A stretch of DNA of 64,000 nt from Dorea sp. 5-2 (GTDB taxonomy: Bacteria; Bacillota; Clostridia; Lachnospirales; Lachnospiraceae): positions 1 to 64,000 of the forward strand of contig NZ_KE159727.1 in assembly GCF_000403455.2 (NCBI RefSeq), in the 5' to 3' direction. The notes beneath the pieces are model-generated. The model saw only the letters and a list, made by a program, of their open reading frames with translations. It was not told the origin of the DNA and did not search any database. The position numbers and the translations under genes are program-made. This document shows positions 9,501 through 16,603 of this stretch, in pieces; position 1 is the first letter of the stretch, and each line of letters starts with the position of its first letter.

Positions 9501-12500
9501 TGGCGATGCCGTTTTCATCTTCCGAAAGGTGTACCCAATCCGGTTCCAAATCCATAACCCGGTCACGTTTCTTTAAGAATAAAATATCGGAAGTGACTTC
9601 CGTTCCTGCGTTTTCCTTAAAAGCAGTATTGGGCAGTCTGACCGCCCCCAAAAGTTCCGCCCTCTGCGCAAGGTATTTCCGCACTTCCGGGCTTTTCTTG
9701 TCCATTGTTCCCTTGCTGGTCACGAAAGCGACCACGCCGCCCGGACGCACTTTATCCAAAGTCTTTGCGAAAAAGTAATCGTGAATGAGAAAATTATTTT
9801 TATCATACTGCCTGTCAGACACTTTATATTGTCCGAAAGGCACATTTCCCACCGCCACGTCAAAGAAATCATTCGGGTAGTCCGTCTTTTCAAAACCGGA
9901 GATTTTAATGTTGGCTTTCGGGTAAAGCTGTTTCGCAATGCGTCCGGTAATCCCGTCCAGTTCCACGCCGTACAGCCTGCTGTCCTGCATATTCTCCGGA
10001 AGCATACCAAAGAAATTACCGATGCCCATTGCAGGCTCCAGTACATTTCCTTTTTCAAACCCCATTTGTTCCAGGGCTTCATAGATACTGCGGATAATCA
10101 CAGGACTTGTGTAATGGGCATTTAAGGTACTCCCCCTTGCGGAAGCGTATTCCGTATCCGACAGCAGGCTCTTTAATTCCTGGTATTCCCCCGCCCATGC
10201 GCTTTTGTTCTGGTCAAAGGCATCGGCAAGGCCGCCCCACCCGACATACTGCGCTAAAATCTTCTGTTCCTCCGGCGTGGCAATGCGGTTTTCTCCCTCA
10301 ATCTTTTCGAGGGTGCGGATTGCTTCTATGTTTTTCCTGAATTTCTCTTTTGGTGAGAATCCTGCTCCCACCTTTGCTCCATCCATTCCGGGCGAATCTT
10401 CTGTGATATGGAAATTAACGGCTCCGGACTTGTCAATTTTCGGTTCTGCCTGCTTTGTGGGAATCCTGATGTCCGGCTCCGGCAAGGCTTTTTCTGTTTC
10501 CTCTGCTAACAGCCGTTCAAAATTTTCCTTACTCTCCGCTCGGAAGATCGGGTAGAGCAGTTTCGGGTCACGGAGCTGCACCTCCCTGTCGGAAATATTC
10601 TCAATGATAAACTCCGTTCCCTCAATGGTGACCGTATCGCCAACTTTATAATCTGGCTTTTCCGGTTCGGCTTTCTCCAGCTCCCCGAAGTGCAGCTTTT
10701 CAATAACCACATCATAGGGCAGATTGTTCTTTTCGCCTGGATAGACCTCCACGGTTTCCGTTGTGTATCCCGTCCGGCCAGGCTCTTTTTCTTCTGACGC
10801 AAACAGGCGTGAATTCCGTTCATCCTGCCGCAGCAGCTTCTCAAAGCTTTCCTTACTCTCCAAACGGCGAGGGGGATTGGTCAGGGAGCGATCCATGATC
10901 TCCACATTCCAATCATCGGTTCGGGTAATCTCATAGGGCTTATTGTCCAGATATACCCTATCCCCAACCCGGTAATCCCGCTTCTGGACATCATGTCCAG
11001 AAGTTTCCTGCATTTTGCCGGACAGCATCTCCTCTTTCCGGGTAAAGTCATTCCAGACACGCTCTGAAACAGCAGAAAAATAAGGCGATTCATCTTCCAT
11101 GACTTCATACTCAAGCTCTTTCAGAGCCTCAAGGCTTTCTGCCCCTGCTATCTTTTCATGGTATTTAAAGTAAACCGCTTCCCTGCTGAGAATCCCCTCC
11201 AGACGTTCCAATTCCGGCTCCGGCATCCGTTCCCATATATCATCCTTTTCTGTATGAATGGTAAAACCTTCTCCGTCATCGTGGTATTCCAGGGTATATT
11301 GCAGGGTATCATGCTCTCCCCGTATGTCACATTCAAAGTCATATACCGTAGTCCGGGAACCCGCAAAATATTCCCTGTTGGTCAAGACCAGATTCTGTAT
11401 ATCATCTGCGGTCAGCGGCTTTTCCGTACCATCTTTCTGTACCTGTCCATCAGGAACCGCCTTTGCACGTTCAATCTCAATGGTATGCCACTGATCCACC
11501 TCTGCCGCATTCTCGAAATCAATGCCGTTCCTGTGACAGTAATCTACCGCTTCATCAACCGTTCCAAAAGTAGGCATATCCCCGTGGCTGTCACGGTAGC
11601 TCTGTATTTCCTCCCCTGTGCTTCCGTCCATAACGGAAATATAATAACTGTCAGCAGAAGCGTCCGATGTAAGGGAAATGGCATAATAAAACCCCGGCTC
11701 TGCCCCGCCCTCAAAACGGGAATATACCTCCGCTTCATGGCGGTCAATATCCCGCATGGCTTCCAGGTCAATGTAATCATCTTCCACTTCATCCCGGTAC
11801 GGCTTATGGTCATACTCAAAAAAGTCCTTCCCATTTACCGACGCATAGAAGAAATCGCTGTCCTCCACGGAATTGCCAACGACATATATGTTATCCCCGG
11901 CATTCCATTCATCCACCTTTACGCATTCCTGCCCGTCAATGGAAATCGTTTCGCCGGACTTCAAATCCTTCTGCATTGCAGAAGGATTGACATCATGTCC
12001 AGAAGTTTTTTTCTGCGCCTGTTCTCTTTTATACCGGCTCTGCTTCTGCATGGACTGGAATACCATATCATCATAGGGGATCACATCAATCAGATCGGCG
12101 TGATTGTCTATGTACTCCTGCGCCAGCTCCCGGTTGATAAAAAATCGGTTATGCTCCGGATAAGGTATCAGAAGCCCGTCCTCTGCCGTTGTCACAAGGC
12201 GGTAGCGCACTCCCTCCCTGCCGTCCGCATACTGGTGGGTATAAAAGCCTATCCCCGGCTCCGAAAAATCCTCAGAGGATTCCAGCGCAACCGTGATTTT
12301 CTCCACTTCCTCCACATCAGCGAATCTTAAAGCGTAATCTTCCCCGCTTTCCTTTGCCCCGTCCAGTGTTTCCGAAACGGAAACCGGACTTGCGTCCGTA
12401 TCGTGGGTGTCATACAGGGCATACCCTTCCGCTTCCTTGTCAATCCAGAGAAATTCCCCATTCGGCAGCTTTGCGCTCCACTGTGCAGGCTGTCCGTTAT

Positions 12501-15500
12501 CATCATCCGCTTCATGTATGATGTGCCAGTCTAATTCTCCTTCCGCAATCTCCGGCAAATCTTCCTGCGCCTGTGCTTGCTCCGCTTCGTTCTGAGCCGC
12601 AAGTTCTTTCTCACGCTCAATATGCCGCCTTGCCTGGTTGATAAAGCCATTCAGCACGGCAGGATGGGAAGCGGCGACTATATCCCTGCTCTCATACATG
12701 GCATACGGTTCAATGGACTTTGCCCATTCCTTATTTTCCGGGGAAATCCTTTCCTCCTGCCTGCGGTGCATGACGGTATTCGCAAGCACATAGCTTACTC
12801 TCTCTATGCCGTATTCCCGGATAACGCCCTCCGCCGTTGCCTTTGGCAGACGGCGTCCGTCAAAATTCTCTGCGATAGCCCTGTCAATGGCATCCTTGCA
12901 GGAAACCTTTGTGTCACGCTCTATCTTTGCCAGCGCTTTTTCAAGCTCTTTCTGCGCCTGTTCCTCTTTATACTCCGCATAGGCTTCCTTGCCTTTCGGG
13001 GATAAATATTTATCTTCCCGGATAAGTTTACGGATACGCTTCTCTACCGCTTTCCACGGTAACAGCACGTCCGCATAAGGGTTTGATAAATCTCCCTTTT
13101 TCAGACTGATGCCCTTAAAATTGTGATCCTCCCAACTGTGGTCAGCCCCCGCCAGCGCATGGGAACTTCCGCCCGTGCCGTATTCATGTTTCAAAAAATC
13201 AGCCGCATCCTTGCCGTCATGCCCCTCCATGAAATAATCATAGATGCGGAATGAGCCGTGTACAAAGCCGCTTCCTCTGCCGAGCCTGTGGTCTATCTCG
13301 TCCTGCGTGATAAAGTCCTCTTTCTTCACCTCCACATGGTCAGCTACCGGGAATGTTTTCTTCTGCAAGAGCAGGTTGTCAAGCTCTGCCCGCAGTTCTT
13401 CTTTCGATATGACAGAACGAAAACGCAGCTTTTTCTCATCGCTTTCAAGCTGTGACAGCGCTTTATCCATATGGGAAGCCGCCATATCCACTCCCTCCGG
13501 TGTGGACAGCAGGTCTACCAGCCTTGCATGGGAATCCGGGAAATTGGCGGCTTTCATTTCCAGTTCTTCCGGCATTTCCCCCATACCGTCACGGAAGAAA
13601 AAATACAGATGATTCGCAATGCGCCCACGCTCCACCTCGTCCACAAGGTAGGCTTCGTTTGCGCCCATATAAGAGCCGTTTTCCACCTGGGCGCGTATCT
13701 GTGCTTCAATCTCTTTCCAGTCCATTGTAAGCGCCGGACGTTCTAACGCAGACGTACCTTTTGCAACGCTCATTCCCTGGCTGTCGAACCACACGGCTAC
13801 CTGTTTCCCCTCAAACTCAAAGCCTTTCCCAGTAGCGCCGTATTCTCTTTTAAGAAATGCTGCCATTTCCTCCGGTGTCTTGCCCTGCTGGTACTTGGCA
13901 TAAATACGCTTGCGGCTGTTCTCCCTGCCGCCCCCGCTTCGCAGGATTGTGTCAATCTGCTCCTGCGGCAGTGCTGCCTTTGGCTGACCGGGGCTTGTCT
14001 TTTCTGCCGGGAGAATGCCATCCTCCGCCTCTTTCATGGCAATGCCGCCGACCTGCTCCGAGAACATGGAAAATAAATCAAGCTGCTGATACATCCCATT
14101 CGTATCAATCTGTTCCGCCTTTTCCCCCGGAAGCAGGTATACATCATCCTCCATATAGGAATTGACAAAGAAACGAGCATCCTCCCATGTTAGGAGCGTT
14201 TCGTTCTCTATTCCCGGCTTCCCGGTCATGTTGATGTGAATCCCTTCCTCATTGGCATAGAAACCGACAGGAATACCCGCCGCCTCATACCCGTAATAGG
14301 TGTTAAAATGGAAACAGTTCTTAAAATATTCCGTCTGCAGCATCGCATCCTGCTCCATTGCGAAATATCCCGCTATCTCCGGTCTTTTATGGATAAGGAA
14401 ATCGTCAGAGCATAAAACCCCTTTCTGAACCTCCATCGCCTTTTCCGCAAAGTCCAGGTTATCCAAAAAAGAGCCGGACAATGAATCCTCTCCATTATCC
14501 GGCTTTTCTGTTTCCTTATTCGGTTGTGCTTCGCTGTTTAAAGGCTGTAGACCAGCTCCGTCAGTACGGTTTCCTCCGCCGAGTGCCTGATGCCGTTCAT
14601 CTTCGCCACCCATTTCATCTGATCGGACGCTTTCAGCGCTTCGTCCACTCCCTCGGCTTTCGCCATCTGCTCTGTCAGGAAGTCCATCCTTTCCTCCGCC
14701 TGCCTCTGTATCTCCAGACAGTGCGCTTTCAGCCTGCCCTCCATCAGAAGCCCGCTGTAAATCCCCCTCCGGTGTTCCTTCAGGTAATTCTTCCGCATCA
14801 GCCCGTACTTGGTCAGCGGCTCCTCCGGCTCGCTGTCCGGAATCAGGTTGGGTATCAGGTAATCCCCGTTCTTCTCGTATGTCAGTTCCATGCAAGGTGC
14901 CCTCCGTTTCTATATGTTTGGTGTATGTATCAATTTGTGGTTCGTTTTCGCTTTCACGCTTTAAAGCATTATAGCGTGATTCCGGTTCATTTGCAAGCAC
15001 TTTTTCAGGATTTTTTTCTGCGGCGGCGGCCTGCGCCCCGTCCGTCCTCTCCCTCGCCTTATCTGCGGCTTTCTGCCGTGCCATCTGGCGGTCATAAGCG
15101 GCAACCGTCCTCCCGATCTCCATGAGGATTGGCTTACACATATCCGTAGTTGCGTTACCAATGACAGATAACGCCATTGAAGTGTTGAACTCACTGATAT
15201 AGTCAAAATTCAGTTCATCCTTCCAGAAATCCATGTCAGCGCCGCACCGGGATAACAGGGTATAGGCGATGCTTGTGGAGAGCGTTTCCCGAAGCCGCAG
15301 CCCCACGTTCAGCTCGTCAAGCTCCTCTAAGAAGCTGCCCTCCTTGGCGTAGGACATATCCTGCATAATCTCCCTGTAATAATCTTCCGCAATCCTCCCG
15401 GCGATCTCCATGAGCCTGCCCTCAAAAGGATTATTTTTATCCGTTTCGCCATAGGTCTTTTCAAGCTGCGCCAGCACAGCGCCCTTGTGTTCCTCCCGCA

Positions 15501-15864
15501 GTTCCCACAGGTACGGGTCTTTCCCGATCCGTCTTGCCTTATGCACGTCCGACACGTCAAAAACATATTTCAGCCTGGGGCGCTCACTGTCCCGGTCAAA
15601 AAGGGCAATCCCCTTTGCCCCACGGTTCACCCAGCAGAACATTTTTTCATTCCATGTTTCCATAGTGGCGCAGGCTGTGGCTCCCGGCCTCTGTGCGTAG
15701 ATCAGCATCTGATCCTCGAACGGGTATCGGTACAGCCTTGCGGCAGTGTCCAGGTATTTCATCCACTCTTTCCCGTTCTTAGACACCTGCCTTGCGGTTT
15801 CCCCCGCCAGTATGGAGATTTCATGGTATTTCTTTGAAACAAGGTATCCTCTGTCCATCCGCAC
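6493..15864 (-). CDS. Giant polyvalent methylase/SNF2-type helicase, C-terminally truncated
   Basis: A 3123-codon LtrC-like conjugative-element protein. In order: an N-terminal antirestriction-like domain (about 1-300), a disordered Gly/Glu/Asp linker (about 320-450), several YodL/DUF3849-like and KVGDTV-type repeats (about 500-1880), an adenine-methylase-like domain with motif I LEPAMGIGNFFG near 1945 and NVPF in place of NPPY near 2005, then a helicase with GAGKT near 2613 and DESH near 2774. The helicase C-domain stops inside motif VI: after DVPWRPSD the expected QREGRxxRQG is replaced by an unrelated tail into tnpV. Usual homologues continue further. It probably protects or unwinds transferred DNA; the truncated form may have lost ATPase coupling. 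Confidence 0.85.
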   Translation of the reverse strand: MRMDRGYLVSKKYHEISILAGETARQVSKNGKEWMKYLDTAARLYRYPFEDQMLIYAQRPGATACATMETWNEKMFCWVNRGAKGIALFDRDSERPRLKYVFDVSDVHKARRIGKDPYLWELREEHKGAVLAQLEKTYGETDKNNPFEGRLMEIAGRIAEDYYREIMQDMSYAKEGSFLEELDELNVGLRLRETLSTSIAYTLLSRCGADMDFWKDELNFDYISEFNTSMALSVIGNATTDMCKPILMEIGRTVAAYDRQMARQKAADKARERTDGAQAAAAEKNPEKVLANEPESRYNALKRESENEPQIDTYTKHIETEGTLHGTDIREERGLPDTQPDSGQRAGGAADQVRADAEELPEGTPEGDLQRASDGGQAESALSGDTEAGGGKDGLPDRADGESRGSGRSAESVRSDEMGGEDERHQALGGGNRTDGAGLQPLNSEAQPNKETEKPDNGEDSLSGSFLDNLDFAEKAMEVQKGVLCSDDFLIHKRPEIAGYFAMEQDAMLQTEYFKNCFHFNTYYGYEAAGIPVGFYANEEGIHINMTGKPGIENETLLTWEDARFFVNSYMEDDVYLLPGEKAEQIDTNGMYQQLDLFSMFSEQVGGIAMKEAEDGILPAEKTSPGQPKAALPQEQIDTILRSGGGRENSRKRIYAKYQQGKTPEEMAAFLKREYGATGKGFEFEGKQVAVWFDSQGMSVAKGTSALERPALTMDWKEIEAQIRAQVENGSYMGANEAYLVDEVERGRIANHLYFFFRDGMGEMPEELEMKAANFPDSHARLVDLLSTPEGVDMAASHMDKALSQLESDEKKLRFRSVISKEELRAELDNLLLQKKTFPVADHVEVKKEDFITQDEIDHRLGRGSGFVHGSFRIYDYFMEGHDGKDAADFLKHEYGTGGSSHALAGADHSWEDHNFKGISLKKGDLSNPYADVLLPWKAVEKRIRKLIREDKYLSPKGKEAYAEYKEEQAQKELEKALAKIERDTKVSCKDAIDRAIAENFDGRRLPKATAEGVIREYGIERVSYVLANTVMHRRQEERISPENKEWAKSIEPYAMYESRDIVAASHPAVLNGFINQARRHIEREKELAAQNEAEQAQAQEDLPEIAEGELDWHIIHEADDDNGQPAQWSAKLPNGEFLWIDKEAEGYALYDTHDTDASPVSVSETLDGAKESGEDYALRFADVEEVEKITVALESSEDFSEPGIGFYTHQYADGREGVRYRLVTTAEDGLLIPYPEHNRFFINRELAQEYIDNHADLIDVIPYDDMVFQSMQKQSRYKREQAQKKTSGHDVNPSAMQKDLKSGETISIDGQECVKVDEWNAGDNIYVVGNSVEDSDFFYASVNGKDFFEYDHKPYRDEVEDDYIDLEAMRDIDRHEAEVYSRFEGGAEPGFYYAISLTSDASADSYYISVMDGSTGEEIQSYRDSHGDMPTFGTVDEAVDYCHRNGIDFENAAEVDQWHTIEIERAKAVPDGQVQKDGTEKPLTADDIQNLVLTNREYFAGSRTTVYDFECDIRGEHDTLQYTLEYHDDGEGFTIHTEKDDIWERMPEPELERLEGILSREAVYFKYHEKIAGAESLEALKELEYEVMEDESPYFSAVSERVWNDFTRKEEMLSGKMQETSGHDVQKRDYRVGDRVYLDNKPYEITRTDDWNVEIMDRSLTNPPRRLESKESFEKLLRQDERNSRLFASEEKEPGRTGYTTETVEVYPGEKNNLPYDVVIEKLHFGELEKAEPEKPDYKVGDTVTIEGTEFIIENISDREVQLRDPKLLYPIFRAESKENFERLLAEETEKALPEPDIRIPTKQAEPKIDKSGAVNFHITEDSPGMDGAKVGAGFSPKEKFRKNIEAIRTLEKIEGENRIATPEEQKILAQYVGWGGLADAFDQNKSAWAGEYQELKSLLSDTEYASARGSTLNAHYTSPVIIRSIYEALEQMGFEKGNVLEPAMGIGNFFGMLPENMQDSRLYGVELDGITGRIAKQLYPKANIKISGFEKTDYPNDFFDVAVGNVPFGQYKVSDRQYDKNNFLIHDYFFAKTLDKVRPGGVVAFVTSKGTMDKKSPEVRKYLAQRAELLGAVRLPNTAFKENAGTEVTSDILFLKKRDRVMDLEPDWVHLSEDENGIAMNSYFAGHPEMIVGKMEMVSGPYGMESTCQPDTSRPFAEQLAEVISRIDGEIEEVELDELDDELSDQTIPADPEVKNYSYTLVEDKVYYRENSVMKPVDMKESMLERIKGMVGIRDCTQELINVQLQEYPDTVIKEKQAELNRLYDDFSKKYGLINSQTNKRAFNQDSSYCLLCSLEKTDEEGKFVGKADMFTKRTIKKAEVVTSVDTATEALAVSLSEKARVDLDYMAELSGKSVDKIKEELTGIVFQNPVTDRWETADEYLSGNVRDKLETAKTYAENHQEFTVNVQALTQVQPKELDASEIEVRIGATWVKPEYLEDFMRDTFETPQHLFDRNVMGIQFSDVTGQWNVKGKNADYGNSLVNMTYGTSRRNAYQILEDSLNLKDSRVYDTITEDGKEKRVLNKKETTLAAQKQDTIREAFKDWVFRDPDRRQDLVAKYNKLFNSTRPREYDGAHLKFPGMTPDIELKPHQKSAVAHVLYGDNTLLAHCVGAGKTFEMTAAAMESKRLGLCQKSLFVVPNHLTEQWASDFLRLYPGANILAATKKDFEPANRKKFCSRIATGDYDAVIIGHSQFEKIPLSIERQEAMIERQISEIELAIEQAKADNGERYTIKQMEKTRKSLMARLEKLNDTSRKDNVVTFEQLGVDRLFVDESHFYKNLFLYTKMRNVAGIAQSEAQKSSDMFAKCQYLDELTGGKGVTFATGTPISNSMTELYTNMRYLQYGTLQKLGLGHFDSWASSFGETQTAIELAPEGTGYRAKTRFAKFFNLPELIALFKESADIQTPDMLKLPVPEAEYENVVLKPSEYQQDMVASLAERAEAVRDRKVDASVDNMLKITNDGRKLALDQRLINDMLPDNETSKAATCVGKAFEIWEQTKEQKSTQLIFCDLSTPKGDGTFNVYEDIKNKLVEKGVPPEEIAFIHEANTETRKAELFGKVRSGQVRFLLGSTQKMGAGTNVQDRLIALHHLDVPWRPSDVGRILRTFKIKKNVEVTDNGKIII
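6558..6577. repeat. Inverted repeat at the helicase/tnpV junction
   Basis: TCCGTCC-TACATC-GGACGGA: a perfect 7-bp inverted repeat with a 6-bp spacer. The right half is normal helicase coding sequence (codons W-R-P-S-D); the left half belongs to the incoming segment. It marks the point where the helicase frame loses homology and may be the recombination site. Confidence 0.6.
10981..11003. repeat. SGHDV palindrome, in frame in the giant gene
   Basis: Perfect 23-bp palindrome with arms CTTCTGGACAT / ATGTCCAGAAG and a one-base centre. Read in the gene frame it encodes TSGHDVQK between the repeated KVGDxV-type modules, so it behaves as a coding insertion of a dispersed element. Confidence 0.85.
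11965..11987. repeat. Second 23-bp palindrome, in frame
   Basis: Perfect palindrome with arms ATCCTTCTGCA / TGCAGAAGGAT around one base. It has the same geometry (11+1+11) and the same CTTCTG/CAGAAG core as the SGHDV element, whose right half follows immediately. Confidence 0.7.
11988..12005. repeat. Half copy of the SGHDV palindrome
   Basis: TGACATCATGTCCAGAAG keeps the centre and right arm but has lost the outer left arm. It still encodes TSGHDV in the giant protein (KKTSGHDVNPSAMQ). Confidence 0.75.
14538..14891 (-). CDS. tnpV: TnpV-family protein nested in another frame of the giant gene
   Basis: A 117-residue TnpV paralogue (MELTYEKNGDYLIPNLIPD..., then KYGLMRKNYLKEHRRGIYSG) of normal family length, lying on the same strand but in a different frame inside the helicase/methylase gene. 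Its ATG has its own ribosome site, GGAGGG with 8-nt spacing. The host frame here encodes only a low-complexity Gly/Glu/Asp/Arg linker, so selection for TnpV is plausible. The match to the stand-alone TnpV at 6138-6512 (GDYLIP, hydrophilic centre, helical end) is clear by eye. Confidence 0.75.
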   Translation of the reverse strand: MELTYEKNGDYLIPNLIPDSEPEEPLTKYGLMRKNYLKEHRRGIYSGLLMEGRLKAHCLEIQRQAEERMDFLTEQMAKAEGVDEALKASDQMKWVAKMNGIRHSAEETVLTELVYSL

Positions 15865-15869
15865 CCTCC

Positions 15870-16217
15870 TTAATCATAAAACCCGTTTTCCTCAATGCCC
15901 TTTTCCAGAATGGAAGCTACCAGCGTATCCAGCTCCACGCCGTTTATCTCGCTGACCACGATCAGCTTCGCAAGGGTATTCTTTTCTACCGGGATTGAAT
16001 ACCGTTCCTCATCCGGACACAGCTCACGCACACAGACACCGAGCGCATCCGCAACCTGGCAGAGCGTGCTTATGTCCGCCTCACGGATTCCCGCCATGAT
16101 GTCCAGGAGCGTATTCTCACGGACGCCGGAAAGCGCCGCAAGTCCCGGTATGCCCATATCCATCTCTTTCATCACATTTAAAATCTTATCGCCTGTGCTT
16201 AAAATCCCTGTTCCCAT
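15870..16217 (-). CDS. XRE-type helix-turn-helix protein
   Basis: A 115-residue protein starting MGTGILSTGDK; the ATG at 16217 follows GGAGGGCTTGACG, which rules out the upstream extension. A lambda-repressor-like helix-turn-helix is visible (GLAALSGVRENTLLDIMAGI, then DISTLCQVADALGVCVRELC). The C-terminal part (LAKLIVVSEINGVELDTLVA) looks like an RHH-like or dimerisation helix pair. It ends 6 bp before the giant gene starts and is translationally close to it. It is probably a regulator of the conjugation operon or an accessory DNA-binding protein. Confidence 0.65.
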   Translation of the reverse strand: MGTGILSTGDKILNVMKEMDMGIPGLAALSGVRENTLLDIMAGIREADISTLCQVADALGVCVRELCPDEERYSIPVEKNTLAKLIVVSEINGVELDTLVASILEKGIEENGFYD

Positions 16218-16230
16218 CGTCAAGCCCTCC

Positions 16231-16545
16231 TTATTCCGCTTTGCTGCCAAAAGAAAATACCGTGTTTTCTTTCGCCTTTGTAGCTGTAAACTTTGTTTTC
16301 ACTTCCGCCACCTTTGACTCCAGGACGGAAAACATGGCTTCCACCTGCTCCTCTGTGTAGTCATAGGCCGACCTGTTGGAGAGGTTCTCAATCCGCCCGA
16401 TTGCGTCAATCGCCTTATTGATGCGGTACTCCCCAAGCCGGATAAATTTCTCCGCTTTCGTTTCCTCTGCCTTTCCCGCAGGCGTGTTTTCTGTTACGTT
16501 TTCCATAGCTTCACCCATATTTTCGCTCATATCTTTTTCCTCCAT
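16231..16545 (-). CDS. Conserved element protein of unknown function
   Basis: A 104-residue, acidic, helical protein (AEKFIRLGEYRINKAIDAIG near residues 32-51, ending VFSFGSKAE). I know no assigned function; related small proteins commonly lie between topoisomerase III and the giant helicase in Tn1549-like elements. Translation may start at M1 or at the Met six codons later (MSENMGE). It lies about 60 bp downstream of topB. Confidence 0.55.
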   Translation of the reverse strand: MEEKDMSENMGEAMENVTENTPAGKAEETKAEKFIRLGEYRINKAIDAIGRIENLSNRSAYDYTEEQVEAMFSVLESKVAEVKTKFTATKAKENTVFSFGSKAE

Positions 16546-16603
16546 TTTCCATATGGTTCAGGGCATACAGATTTTCCATATGCCCCGTGCTTAAAATACT
16601 TTT

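Noticed and set aside
11158..12330. A 390-codon open frame on the plus strand, antisense to the giant helicase gene
   Set aside because: No ribosome site, no domain, composition typical of a shadow of GC-rich coding DNA; the opposite strand has clear protein families.
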